From NCBI GenBank assembly GCA_018385415.1, contig JAHAZA010000008.1, positions 1 to 45,969 on the forward strand: DNA of 45,969 bases, written 5' to 3'. The notes under the pieces are model-generated. The model was given only the letters and a program-made list of their open reading frames with translations, was not told the DNA's origin and ran no database searches. The stretch comes from Treponema sp. (GTDB lineage Bacteria; Spirochaetota; Spirochaetia; Treponematales; Treponemataceae). This document shows positions 33,076-41,639 of the stretch, in pieces; position 1 is the first letter of the stretch; the number at the start of each line of letters is the position of its first letter. A program made the position numbers and the translations under genes.

Positions 33076-34455
33076 ATGGTTGCACAGATCACTGCAGTTG
33101 TAATTTTCCTTGTAATGTTCATCCTGATTATTACTGAAAAATTTCCAAAACATTTTACAACTTTGGTTTGCGGCGCGCTCACACTTATTCTTGTGTTTGG
33201 CGTTGGAATGAATATTGATAATCACTTTTTTGGCAAAGATTATAATGGTCTTGAGTCCATCCTTGAAACATTAAATGTGAAAAACATTTTTACAGCAGGC
33301 TTCTGGTATACTGCGGCAGGTGAAAATGAGTCAAAAGGAATTGACTGGGCAACAATCATATTTCTTATTGGTATGATGATTATGGTAGAAGGAATGGCTC
33401 GAGTAGGTTTCTTCCGCTGGCTTTGTCTTCGTCTTGCAAAACTTGTTAAATATAAAGTAATTCCTATTTTTATCGTTTTTATGACAATGAGTGCTGTGCT
33501 TTCAATGTTCATTGATTCGATTACTGTAATTCTGTTTCTTTCTGCTGTTACTGTGGAACTTGCGGGGCTTCTCAAATTTAATCCGGTACCAATGATTCTT
33601 GCAGAAATCTTCTGTGCTAATCTTGGCGGTTCTTCAACAATGTGTGGTGATCCACCAAATATTATTATCGGATCAAAACTGGGATATTCATTCGGTGATT
33701 TTTTGACAAACACTGGTGCCATTGCAGGTATCGGTCTTGTGTTGATGATTGGTTACTTCTATCTTGTCTGCAGAAAGCAGCTTGCTTCAAAGACAGAAGT
33801 AGATGTTTCGAAATTCCCCGATCCAAAGGATGCGATTACAGATATCAAGGGGTTTATTGTTTCAACTGTGATTTTTGCTCTTGCTGTTGTACTTTTGATT
33901 ACTCACGGAAAGACTCATTTAAGCGTTGCAACAATCGGTCTTGGAATTGCAATCATTACTATTTTTGCAAATATTAAATATCTTGGAATCATTTTCAAGA
34001 AAGTGGATTTTCCTACTGTACTTTTCTTTATGGGATTGTTCATTGTTGTAGGTGGACTTGAACAGACTCATATTCTGGAATTGATTGCAACATTCATTAA
34101 GAACGTATCTGCAGGAAATGCCTACGTTATGATTGCTATTATTATCTGGGTTTCTGCATTTGCATCAGCCTTTATTGATAATATTCCTTTTGCTGCAACA
34201 ATGGTTCCTGTAATCACAGCTCTTGCCGGTTCAACAGGTGTTGATATTGGAACAATGGCATGGGCACTTTCTATGGGTACTGATATTGGTGGTTCTGCAA
34301 CTCCAATTGGTGCTTCTGCAAACGTTGTCGGTATGGCTGTTGCGCAGAAGTCAGGTCATCCTGTTGGTTGGGGTAAATATTGTAAAATTTCTGCGCCTGC
34401 AACATTGATAGTGCTTGTTCTTAGTACTGTAATTATTTTTGTGCGATATCTCTAA
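33076..34455 (+). CDS. ArsB/NhaD-type anion or Na+/H+ transporter
   Basis: 459 residues with about 11-12 membrane spans. The family hallmark NLGGSSTMCGDPPNIIIGSKLG lies near residue 178. A matching motif sits in the second half (FIDNIPFAATMVPVITAL, then GTDIGGSATPIGASANVVG). ArsB, NhaD and CitM members move arsenite, Na+/H+ or carboxylates, and sequence alone does not decide. No ars genes are adjacent. AGAAGG stands upstream of the ATG. Confidence 0.85.
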   Translation: MVAQITAVVIFLVMFILIITEKFPKHFTTLVCGALTLILVFGVGMNIDNHFFGKDYNGLESILETLNVKNIFTAGFWYTAAGENESKGIDWATIIFLIGMMIMVEGMARVGFFRWLCLRLAKLVKYKVIPIFIVFMTMSAVLSMFIDSITVILFLSAVTVELAGLLKFNPVPMILAEIFCANLGGSSTMCGDPPNIIIGSKLGYSFGDFLTNTGAIAGIGLVLMIGYFYLVCRKQLASKTEVDVSKFPDPKDAITDIKGFIVSTVIFALAVVLLITHGKTHLSVATIGLGIAIITIFANIKYLGIIFKKVDFPTVLFFMGLFIVVGGLEQTHILELIATFIKNVSAGNAYVMIAIIIWVSAFASAFIDNIPFAATMVPVITALAGSTGVDIGTMAWALSMGTDIGGSATPIGASANVVGMAVAQKSGHPVGWGKYCKISAPATLIVLVLSTVIIFVRYL

Positions 34456-34489
34456 AAACGTGGTATCATGATAATACCTGGAGCATAAG

Positions 34490-35086
34490 ATGAAAAAACA
34501 ACTGGTTATTTCTATTGGCCGTGAATTTGGAAGCGGCGGTTATCGTATCGGAAAAAAACTTGCAGAGAAGCTGGGCTTTGAATTTTTTGACAGAAATCTT
34601 CTTGATGAATTAGCATGTCAGATGGGCGTAGATACAAACGATCTTTCTAAATATGACGAAAAACCAAGAAACAGATTGTTCAGTAGAACAGTTCGTGGAA
34701 TGTCTAATTCCCCTGAGCAGAATATTGCAGAAATGCAGTTTGCACTGCTTAAATCAAAAGCAGCAGATGGAGACAGCTTTGTAGTTGTTGGTCGTTGTGC
34801 AGATGAAATTTTTAATGGAATCTGTGATGTTGCAACTATCTTCATTACTGCAAGCGAGGAAGATAAAATAAAAGAAATTGTAGAACAGTTTGGTGTATCA
34901 GAAGCTGAAGCGAAAAAGAAAATGGTGCGTCATGATAAAAAACGCCGCGCATATCACGATTACTTCTGTAAAAGGCCATGGGGTGAAGTTAAATCTTATG
35001 ACCTCTGCCTTAATGCGTCTGTTTTAGGCGTTGATGGTACGGCAGATTTGCTTTACGAGTATGTGCAGCAGCTGTTGAACAAATAA
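34490..35086 (+). CDS. Cytidylate kinase-like family protein
   Basis: 198 residues beginning QLVISIGREFGSGGYRIGKKLAEKLGFEFFDRNLLDELA. The P-loop variant GREFGSGG and the FxDR pattern are typical of the cytidylate-kinase-like (AAA_26) family. The C-terminal half has VRHDKKRRAYHDYFCKRPWG. True CMP kinases are closely related, but members of this branch are uncharacterised. GGAG lies upstream of the ATG. It follows the permease gene by 34 bp and ends at a strong terminator. Confidence 0.85.
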   Translation: MKKQLVISIGREFGSGGYRIGKKLAEKLGFEFFDRNLLDELACQMGVDTNDLSKYDEKPRNRLFSRTVRGMSNSPEQNIAEMQFALLKSKAADGDSFVVVGRCADEIFNGICDVATIFITASEEDKIKEIVEQFGVSEAEAKKKMVRHDKKRRAYHDYFCKRPWGEVKSYDLCLNASVLGVDGTADLLYEYVQQLLNK

Positions 35087-35096
35087 ATAACTTTAG

Positions 35097-35131
35097 AAAA
35101 TGCATTCTGTTAACTCAGGATGCATTTTTTT
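35097..35131 (+). terminator. Terminator before argH
   Basis: A 13-pair stem (35097-35109 with 35116-35128, one G-T), 6-nt loop, then a T-run. Confidence 0.88.
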
Positions 35132-35135
35132 ATAA

Positions 35136-35164
35136 TTGTATACCCTTTGATTTTTTACTATAAT
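35136..35164 (+). promoter_or_regulatory. Promoter giving a leaderless argH transcript
   Basis: TTGTAT (35136-35141), 17 bp, TATAAT (35159-35164). The ATG at 35172 is 7 nt beyond the -10, where transcription should start. The bases ATTCCCC between contain no ribosome-binding site. Confidence 0.7.
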
Positions 35165-35171
35165 ATTCCCC

Positions 35172-36605
35172 ATGAAACACGGAACCTTAACTACCGATAA
35201 TCACGCAGCACTCTGGCATGGCCGTTTCAAAGAAGGTCCAGATGCAGCAGCAGTTGAATTTGAAACATCAATTTATGTTGACGAAAGAATGGCAGAAGAC
35301 GATATCAAAGGGAGTCTTGCTCATGCCAAAATGTTGGGCGCTCAGGGAATTATCTCAAAAGCAGAATGCGATAAAATTATAAAAGGTCTTAACTCAATCC
35401 TTAAAGATCTCCAGTCAGGAAAACTTGCAATCGATTACAGTGCCGAAGATATTCACTCGTTTATCGAAGCAACATTGACTGACAGAATCGGTGAACCTGG
35501 AAAGAAAATTCATACAGGAAGAAGCCGCAATGATCAGATCGCTTTAGATGAGCGTCTTTATCTTAAACGTGTAATTCCTGAGCTTCAGGCAAAAATCGTA
35601 AAGCTTATTGATGTTCTTTCTGATATTGCTTCAAAGCATACAAAAACTTTAATGCCTGGTTTTACCCACATGCAGCATGCACAACCTGTTACTCTTGCCC
35701 AGCATATGTGTGCATGGGCCTGGAGTCTTGTACGTGACTGTGAACGCTTAAGTGATGCCATCAAGAGAATCGACTACAGTCCATTAGGTTCAGGAGCTCT
35801 TGCAGGAAGTGGACTTCCTCTTAACCGCGAAATGGTTGCAAAGGAACTTGGATTTAAAGGCGTAACTCAAAATTCGTTGGACAGCGTTTCTGACCGCGAC
35901 TACTGTATCGAATTTACTTCATGTTTCAGCATGCTTCAGATGCATCTTTCGCGCTTTTCAGAAGAAATCGTTCTGTGGGCAACTACAGAATTTGGTTTTG
36001 TTGATTTAAGCGAAAAATGGTCCACAGGAAGTTCCATCATGCCACAGAAAAAAAATCCTGACTTTGCAGAATTAATCCGTGGACGCACAGGAAAAGTTTA
36101 CGGACAGCTTACTTCACTTCTTACAATGATGAAGGGACTTCCACTTTCTTATGACCGTGATATGCAGGAAGATAAAGAACCTTTGTTCAATGCATTTGAT
36201 ACAGTTTCATCTTGTCTTACAGTTTTTACTTATATGCTCGAAAGTGCAAAGTGGAATACAAAGGTAATGGAAGAAGGCTGCGAAGGCGGTTATCTTAATG
36301 CAACAGATGTTGCTGATTATCTTGTTCGTAAAGGAATGCCTTTTAGAACGGCTCATGGTGTTTCTGCAAAGGCTGTTCGTATTGCAATTGATAATGGTGT
36401 TAAACTTGAAGACTTGTGTATGGAAGAATTTAAAATGTGTTCTGAATTGATTGATGAAGACATTTATGACTTTATTACACCAAGAGCCTGTGTAGAAGTA
36501 CGAAAAACAACTGGTGGTCCAAGTTCAGAAAAAGTTAAACAGCAGATAACACAGTTGAAGAAGTTTGTAAAAAACTGTGCTCCTAAGAGTACAGAAAAAA
36601 AATAA
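35172..36605 (+). CDS. argH: Argininosuccinate lyase
   Basis: 477 residues, full length. This fumarase-superfamily enzyme splits argininosuccinate into arginine and fumarate. Visible: LWHGRFKEGPD at the start, the HTGRSRNDQIALD region near residue 112, TLMPGFTHMQHAQPVT near 158, and the signature GSSIMPQKKNPDFAEL near 287, where the first Ser is catalytic. No other arg genes are adjacent; it heads a run with an amino acid binding protein, a permease and pyrH. It lacks a Shine-Dalgarno and is probably leaderless. Confidence 0.95.
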   Translation: MKHGTLTTDNHAALWHGRFKEGPDAAAVEFETSIYVDERMAEDDIKGSLAHAKMLGAQGIISKAECDKIIKGLNSILKDLQSGKLAIDYSAEDIHSFIEATLTDRIGEPGKKIHTGRSRNDQIALDERLYLKRVIPELQAKIVKLIDVLSDIASKHTKTLMPGFTHMQHAQPVTLAQHMCAWAWSLVRDCERLSDAIKRIDYSPLGSGALAGSGLPLNREMVAKELGFKGVTQNSLDSVSDRDYCIEFTSCFSMLQMHLSRFSEEIVLWATTEFGFVDLSEKWSTGSSIMPQKKNPDFAELIRGRTGKVYGQLTSLLTMMKGLPLSYDRDMQEDKEPLFNAFDTVSSCLTVFTYMLESAKWNTKVMEEGCEGGYLNATDVADYLVRKGMPFRTAHGVSAKAVRIAIDNGVKLEDLCMEEFKMCSELIDEDIYDFITPRACVEVRKTTGGPSSEKVKQQITQLKKFVKNCAPKSTEKK

Positions 36606-36619
36606 TATGAGGAAAAAAA

Positions 36620-37426
36620 ATGAAAAAAGCATTAACAGTATTAGCTGTTCTGGTTGCATCAGCATGTTTGTTCCTTTCTTGTGGAAACAAAACAAAGGCA
36701 GACAATTCATTGGAAGATCTTAAAGCACGGGGAGTATTCGTAATTGGTCTTGATGATGCATTCCCACCAATGGGTTACAGAGATTCTAATAACGAAATCG
36801 TTGGTTATGACATTGACCTTGCAAAAGAAGTTGCAAGACGTCTTGGAGTTGAATTCAAAGCTCAGCCAATTAACTGGGATTCAAAAGAACTTGAATTGAA
36901 GACAGGAAATATTGACTGTATCTGGAATGGTTTCACAATTACAGAAGAAAGAAAATCAGCTTTGAACATGACAAAGCCTTATCTTAACAATGCACAGGTT
37001 GTTGTTGTTCGCAATGATTCAAAATTCAACACACTTGCAGATATGAAAGGTGCTTCAATTGGTCTTCAGCAGGGAAGTTCAGCAGAAGAAGCTGTAAACT
37101 CGAATAAAGAATTTAAAGATTCCCTTGCAAAGATTCTTCCATTTGAGCAGAACTTGATGGCTTTACAGGATCTTAACATTAATGGTGTTGATGGCGTTGT
37201 AATGGACATCGTAGTTGCTGAATATACAATCAAGAATTCAGGATTCCCATTTCACACACTTAAAGAAGCTTTGGTTCCAGAAGAATACGGAATCGGCTTT
37301 AGAAAAGGTGATGACAAACTTACTGCTGAAGTAGAAAAAATTCTTGAAGAAATGGCTGCAGATGGAACTGTTGCAAAAATTTCTGAAAAGTGGTTCGGTA
37401 CTGATATTTCAGTAATCGGAAAATAA
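36620..37426 (+). CDS. Amino acid ABC transporter substrate-binding lipoprotein (second set)
   Basis: 268 residues, SBP family 3. The lipoprotein signal ends LFLSCGNK. The mature part has VFVIGLDDAFPPMGYRD, GYDIDLAKEVARRLG, NWDSKELELKTGNIDCIWNGFTITEERK and GIGFRKGDDKLTAEVEK. ATGAGGAAAAAAA gives a ribosome site before the ATG, 14 nt after argH, so the two are probably cotranscribed. The ligand is unknown; an arginine-related amino acid is suggested only by the neighbour. It is about the same size as the first set's protein but clearly different in sequence. Confidence 0.9.
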   Translation: MKKALTVLAVLVASACLFLSCGNKTKADNSLEDLKARGVFVIGLDDAFPPMGYRDSNNEIVGYDIDLAKEVARRLGVEFKAQPINWDSKELELKTGNIDCIWNGFTITEERKSALNMTKPYLNNAQVVVVRNDSKFNTLADMKGASIGLQQGSSAEEAVNSNKEFKDSLAKILPFEQNLMALQDLNINGVDGVVMDIVVAEYTIKNSGFPFHTLKEALVPEEYGIGFRKGDDKLTAEVEKILEEMAADGTVAKISEKWFGTDISVIGK

Positions 37427-37439
37427 TTAAGAGGATTAT

Positions 37440-38093
37440 ATGAACGGAAGTGAAAAAATTATAAAAATGCTGATGGCCTTACTGCAAGGTTCAGTAACGA
37501 CTCTGGAAGTATTTTTTTTAACATTACTTTTTTCACTTCCGCTGGCAGCAGTTATCTGTGCCGGTCGCATGTCAAAAAATAAGGTACTTAGTTCTTTCAT
37601 AAAGTTTGTGCTTATGATTGTTCGAGGTACTCCATTAATGCTGCAGATTATCTGTGTTTACTTTATTCCTGCAACATTGTTTTCTATAAAGTTCAATCGT
37701 TTTGTTGCAGCAATTGTTGCTCTTTCAATTAACTATGCCTGCTATTTTGCAGAAATCTATCGTGCAGGTTTTGAATCAATTCCACATGGGCAGTATGAAG
37801 CCTGTAAGGTTCTGGGATATACAAACGTTCAGACATTTTTTCACATTATTTGTCCTCAGGTCATCAAGCGTATTGTTCCTCCAATGGGAAACGAAGTAAT
37901 GACTCTTGTAAAGGACACTGCTCTTGTAAAAGTTATTTCAGTTATTGAACTTCTTTCATTAGCAGAAAAACATTCCAATGCCCTTGTTTCTATTGTGCCA
38001 CTTTTTATTGCTGGCCTTTTCTATCTTGTAATGAATGGCATTGTTTCATTTGGCTTTAATAAACTTGAAAGAAAATTATCATATTATAAATAA
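37440..38093 (+). CDS. Amino acid ABC transporter permease (second set)
   Basis: 217 residues of the HisM/GlnP type, with IVRGTPLMLQIICVYFIP near residue 60 and the EAA loop GQYEACKVLGYTNVQTFFHIICPQVIKRIVPP near 118. AGAGGA lies 4-5 nt upstream. It follows the binding-protein gene by 13 bp. No ATPase gene follows; pyrH is next. The system must borrow an ATPase, perhaps the one at 12429-13187. Confidence 0.9.
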   Translation: MNGSEKIIKMLMALLQGSVTTLEVFFLTLLFSLPLAAVICAGRMSKNKVLSSFIKFVLMIVRGTPLMLQIICVYFIPATLFSIKFNRFVAAIVALSINYACYFAEIYRAGFESIPHGQYEACKVLGYTNVQTFFHIICPQVIKRIVPPMGNEVMTLVKDTALVKVISVIELLSLAEKHSNALVSIVPLFIAGLFYLVMNGIVSFGFNKLERKLSYYK

Positions 38094-38131
38094 ACTGAAC
38101 GTATGGTTCAGCATATTCTGCGGAGGAAACT

Positions 38132-38821
38132 ATGGCAGTTACTAAAGTTTTATCTGTTGGTGGATCAATTGTAGTTCCAGAAACACCAGATACTGATTTT
38201 TTGAAAAAATTTGTAGCAATGACAAGTGAATGGCTTTCAAAAGATTCAAGCCGTCGTCTTATTCTTGTTGTTGGTGGCGGTGGACCAGCTCGTATTTATC
38301 AGGGTGCTTACAGAGAAATCGCTTCAGCTGCAGACAACTCTGAAGCTGACTGGATTGGTATTATGGCAACACGTCTTAATGCTCAGCTATTGAAGGCTTC
38401 CTTTGGAGCTCTTTGTCCAAATCCTGTAGTTTACAATCCAACTGAAGATGTTGAATTTAAAGGACAGGTTCTTGTTGCTGCAGGATGGAAACCAGGATTT
38501 TCAACAGATACTGATGCAGTTTATCTTGCTGAAAAATTCAATGCAGATACAGTTGTAAATCTTTCCAACATCGAAAAAGTTTACACAGACGATCCACGTA
38601 AGAATCCAGATGCAACTCCAATTGACAATATTACATGGACTGATTTTAGAAAGATGGTAGGAGATGAATGGGTTCCTGGAAAGAACTGTCCGTTTGATCC
38701 AATCGCATCAAAGAAAGCTCAAGAATTGAAGCTTAAAGTAATTTGTGCAGGCGGAAAAAATATTCCTAATATTCAGAGCATTCTTAATGATTCTGATTAT
38801 ATCGGAACAACAATTTGTTAA
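38132..38821 (+). CDS. pyrH: UMP kinase, archaeal-type
   Basis: 229 residues of the amino acid kinase fold: LSVGGSIVVPE at the N-terminus, LILVVGGGGPARIYQGAYREI near 44, and NADTVVNLSNIEKVYTDDPRKNPDATP near 137. It phosphorylates UMP to UDP. The sequence style is that of archaeal-type UMP kinases, also found in spirochaetes, not the common bacterial PyrH. CGGAGGA lies 6 nt upstream of the ATG. Its stop overlaps the stop of the converging GH73 gene. Confidence 0.88.
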   Translation: MAVTKVLSVGGSIVVPETPDTDFLKKFVAMTSEWLSKDSSRRLILVVGGGGPARIYQGAYREIASAADNSEADWIGIMATRLNAQLLKASFGALCPNPVVYNPTEDVEFKGQVLVAAGWKPGFSTDTDAVYLAEKFNADTVVNLSNIEKVYTDDPRKNPDATPIDNITWTDFRKMVGDEWVPGKNCPFDPIASKKAQELKLKVICAGGKNIPNIQSILNDSDYIGTTIC

Positions 38822-39456
38822 AAGCTTTCAAGCTCAGACAGAAGTTTTTCAAGTTTATCTGAATAGCCTCTGTCTGCGGCCCATGTTCCTGTTAAACCTT
38901 CAATGTCCGGAGCTTTACCGCGAGGGCGAACATATTTGTATCGAGGATCAATAAGCTCATTGTTCAGAATAACATCTTCTGTTGTACCATATGCGTGAAG
39001 GTGCTGGACGTGAGCGCGAACGCCTTCATGCATCGTTTTAAATCTTAAGCCTGGCTGTTCGGTGTTAATCGCTCCAAGGCCGCAGAAATTATTCCATTCT
39101 TTTTTAACGAGATTTCCATATCTTAAAAAATTAGTTTCATGACACATCTGAACAAATGCAATGTCAGAGTTAATTCCTTCTGCTGCACATTCTTCAATGT
39201 AGATTTTTGCAATTTTCTTTGCTTTTAATCTGTTCTGGTTTGGGCAATGTGAGAGAAAGAAATGATATAGACTGTCTGCATTTTTTACTCCCGGGTCAGC
39301 AATTGTTCTTGAAACTGGAACGGGCTCAAATTGTTCCTGTGTAATATCTAAAGATTTACAGGCTGAAAGAGTGGAAATAATAAATGAAAATATGATGAAT
39401 AAAAAAGCACCATAATTAAATTTTATTTCGAAATTTTTTTTGTTCATAGTAACCAT
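38818..39456 (-). CDS. GH73-type glucosaminidase lipoprotein
   Basis: 212 residues. A hydrophobic N-terminus ends IISTLSACKS, a lipobox with Cys33. The catalytic domain (about 60-212) is of the Bax/FlgJ-like glucosaminidase type: INSDIAFVQMCHETNFLRYGNLVKKEWNNFCGLGA carries the catalytic Glu of CHETNF. It should cut peptidoglycan between GlcNAc and MurNAc from the periplasm or outer face. The ATG at 39456 has GATAAT 6 nt upstream and no ribosome site; an ATG three codons later is possible. The 3' ends of this gene and pyrH overlap by 4 nt. Confidence 0.82.
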   Translation of the reverse strand: MVTMNKKNFEIKFNYGAFLFIIFSFIISTLSACKSLDITQEQFEPVPVSRTIADPGVKNADSLYHFFLSHCPNQNRLKAKKIAKIYIEECAAEGINSDIAFVQMCHETNFLRYGNLVKKEWNNFCGLGAINTEQPGLRFKTMHEGVRAHVQHLHAYGTTEDVILNNELIDPRYKYVRPRGKAPDIEGLTGTWAADRGYSDKLEKLLSELESF

Positions 39457-39491
39457 ATAATCATTATCGGCAGAAAACTTTCTTAACTGTA

Positions 39492-39519
39492 TTGAACAAA
39501 ATATTATTTACTATATAAT
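39492..39519 (+). promoter_or_regulatory. Promoter of the GT4 gene, probably leaderless
   Basis: TTGAAC (39492-39497), 16 bp, TATAAT (39514-39519), with ATG 8 nt further on and no ribosome site. Confidence 0.6.
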
Positions 39520-39527
39520 TTATAAGT

Positions 39528-40745
39528 ATGACAATTGCATTATTCACTGATAGTTATTTACCAACAAAATCCGGAGTAGTTACTGTTGTAGTTCAGCTCC
39601 GCGAACAGTTAATGAAGTTAGGACATAAAGTTGTTCTTGTTACGGTTGAGGGTAGTGAACCTTCTGAAAAAGATCCTACAATTTATCGTGCACGATCCAG
39701 AGCATTAGGACGAGGAACAGATCAGTTTGTTGCTGTTCCTAATTATCATCCTATAACAAAATTTATTAGAGCTAATAATGTTGATTTGATTCACTGCCAT
39801 ACAGAGTTTGGAATTGGTAAAGCTGGTGTTCATTGTGCAAAGAAATTAAATATTCCATGTATTTGTACAACTCATACAATGTGGACTGATTTCTATAAAT
39901 TTTATCTTCCTTTGGGTGAACATATTTCACCAAGAATCATCCAGAAGCTTCTTAATAATTTTTATGGAAAATTTGACTCTCTTATTGGCGTTTCAACTAA
40001 GGCAAGAAATTATTTTAAACAGCCATTCATGTTGCCTGATCAGCCTTCTGTAATTGTGCCTAATGCAATTGATGAGTCGAAATTCCTTCAGGGGCATTTA
40101 ACAGTTGAAGAACGACGAGAGTTTAGGAAGAAATATGGAATCAATGATGATGATATAATGTTCCTTTTTCTTGGAAGAATTGCAGAAGAAAAACGTGTTT
40201 TTGAATTGCTTTCAATTGTGCAGAAACTTGTTGAGAAAAACAGCAAGTGTAAAGTCATGTTTGTAGGAAATGGTCCTGCTTATGGAGATATGCTTACGCT
40301 TGCTGAAAAAGAAATCTTTGAAGGTAAAATTATTTTTACAGGTTTTATCGAATGGGCTCTTGTTCATAATTTTTATGAAAGTGCTGATGTGTTTATTACA
40401 GCATCACTTTCAGAAATGCATTCAATGACAATTCTTGAAGCTGAGCTTTCGAAGCTTCCTATTATTGTTCGTCGGGATGACAGTTACCTTGATTCTGTTT
40501 TTGACGGAAAAAATGGTTATGTATGTGATACAGATGATCAAATGTGTGATCGTATGCTTGAACTTGCAAATGATGACGAAAAGAGAAAAAAGTTCGGTGA
40601 ACGCAGTCTAGAAATTACAAAAAACTTTTCTATCGAAAATCATATCAAGAGAACACTTTTTGTTTACAACGAAGTCATAAAGGCATATCCAGAAAAGATT
40701 GATGATGTTGAAGTTATGAAACGCATGAACGAAGAAATTAAATAA
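39528..40745 (+). CDS. GT4 family glycosyltransferase, glycolipid type
   Basis: 405 residues with the GT-B two-domain fold. The N-terminal part reads ALFTDSYLPTKSGVVTVVVQLREQL and HCHTEFGIGKAGVHCAKKL with THTMWTDFYKF near 115. The C-terminal donor domain has FLGRIAEEKRVFELL near 215, GNGPAYGDM near 247 and the EX7E-like SLSEMHSMTILEAELSKLPI near 300. The pattern resembles diacylglycerol glucosyltransferases and related Alg-type enzymes, so a membrane glycolipid product is plausible. It is monocistronic and likely leaderless. Confidence 0.82.
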   Translation: MTIALFTDSYLPTKSGVVTVVVQLREQLMKLGHKVVLVTVEGSEPSEKDPTIYRARSRALGRGTDQFVAVPNYHPITKFIRANNVDLIHCHTEFGIGKAGVHCAKKLNIPCICTTHTMWTDFYKFYLPLGEHISPRIIQKLLNNFYGKFDSLIGVSTKARNYFKQPFMLPDQPSVIVPNAIDESKFLQGHLTVEERREFRKKYGINDDDIMFLFLGRIAEEKRVFELLSIVQKLVEKNSKCKVMFVGNGPAYGDMLTLAEKEIFEGKIIFTGFIEWALVHNFYESADVFITASLSEMHSMTILEAELSKLPIIVRRDDSYLDSVFDGKNGYVCDTDDQMCDRMLELANDDEKRKKFGERSLEITKNFSIENHIKRTLFVYNEVIKAYPEKIDDVEVMKRMNEEIK

Positions 40746-40793
40746 TTTTTCCTTTTTGTGTAAATTTATTTAAAAAATTCATATTCATATAAT

Positions 40794-41486
40794 ATGAATA
40801 TACCTACAAAGCCTGATCTGCGGGAAAGAGTTCTTTCCCGTGGAATCAAATATCCAACTGATGAAGAGCTGGTCATGCTAATCATTGGTTCTGGGTCAAA
40901 AGAAGACAATGTTGAAACTCTGTCCGAAAAAATAACTCAGATTGTTGATTGTTCCCAGCCAGAAAAACTGATTGAAAAATTGCTTCGTATAAAAGGTGTG
41001 GGGCATTCCAAGGCACTTGCGGTTGCTGCGGCGCTGGAATTTGGAAGGCGCCGGACAAGTCACCTTGAAGCGAAAGTCAGATGCCCCAATGACATAATTC
41101 CCTACCTTCAGGTTTATGCAATTAAACCCCAGGAACATTTTATTACCGTCTGTCTTAACGGCGCCCATGAAATTCTTAACATAAATGTTATCTCTGTGGG
41201 CAGTGGAAATCGTACCCTTGTCCAACCCCGGGAAATTTTTACCGAAGCCATCAAGAGGCAGGCTTCGGCAATCATTATTTGTCATAATCATCCTTCAGGC
41301 TCCTGTAAGCCAAGTCCTGATGATATTGAAACAACACGCCGCCTTATAAATGGAGCTTCTATCCTAGGTATTGCCCTGCTGGATCATATAATTATTACAA
41401 AAACTTCACATTTCAGCTTTCTTGAAAACAAGCTGCTTTTTACAGATTCTGCTAATCTAGATTTTTTTGACGACAAAATAATCTAG
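40794..41486 (+). CDS. radC: RadC family JAB-domain protein
   Basis: 230 residues. Helix-hairpin-helix region LRIKGVGHSKALAVAAALEFGRR near 65, then the JAMM metalloprotease-like core with HNHPSGSCKPSPDD near 165, the HxHPSG...D zinc motif. The biochemical role of RadC is unsettled; the old DNA-repair assignment is disputed. No Shine-Dalgarno precedes the ATG and TATAAT abuts it directly, so the transcription start is unclear. Confidence 0.88.
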   Translation: MNIPTKPDLRERVLSRGIKYPTDEELVMLIIGSGSKEDNVETLSEKITQIVDCSQPEKLIEKLLRIKGVGHSKALAVAAALEFGRRRTSHLEAKVRCPNDIIPYLQVYAIKPQEHFITVCLNGAHEILNINVISVGSGNRTLVQPREIFTEAIKRQASAIIICHNHPSGSCKPSPDDIETTRRLINGASILGIALLDHIIITKTSHFSFLENKLLFTDSANLDFFDDKII

Positions 41487-41582
41487 ATGGAATAAGCAAT
41501 TTTTTGAGAAAAATTCCCTATTTTTTTCTAATTTCAACAAAAAATTATAGAAAGTCCATGAATTTTCGTCCATTTTGCAAGC

Positions 41583-41615
41583 TATACTAGCTATGTACTT
41601 GTAAGAATAGTACAT
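41583..41615 (+). promoter_or_regulatory. Promoter -10 and inverted repeat before the sugar transporter
   Basis: TATACT (41583-41588) with a poor -35, followed by the inverted repeat ATGTACT (41593-41599)/AGTACAT (41609-41615) in the transcript start region. It may be an operator. The gap since radC (from 41487) holds nothing else clear. Confidence 0.4.
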
Positions 41616-41639
41616 GAAAATCAAATGGAGGATTTTTCA

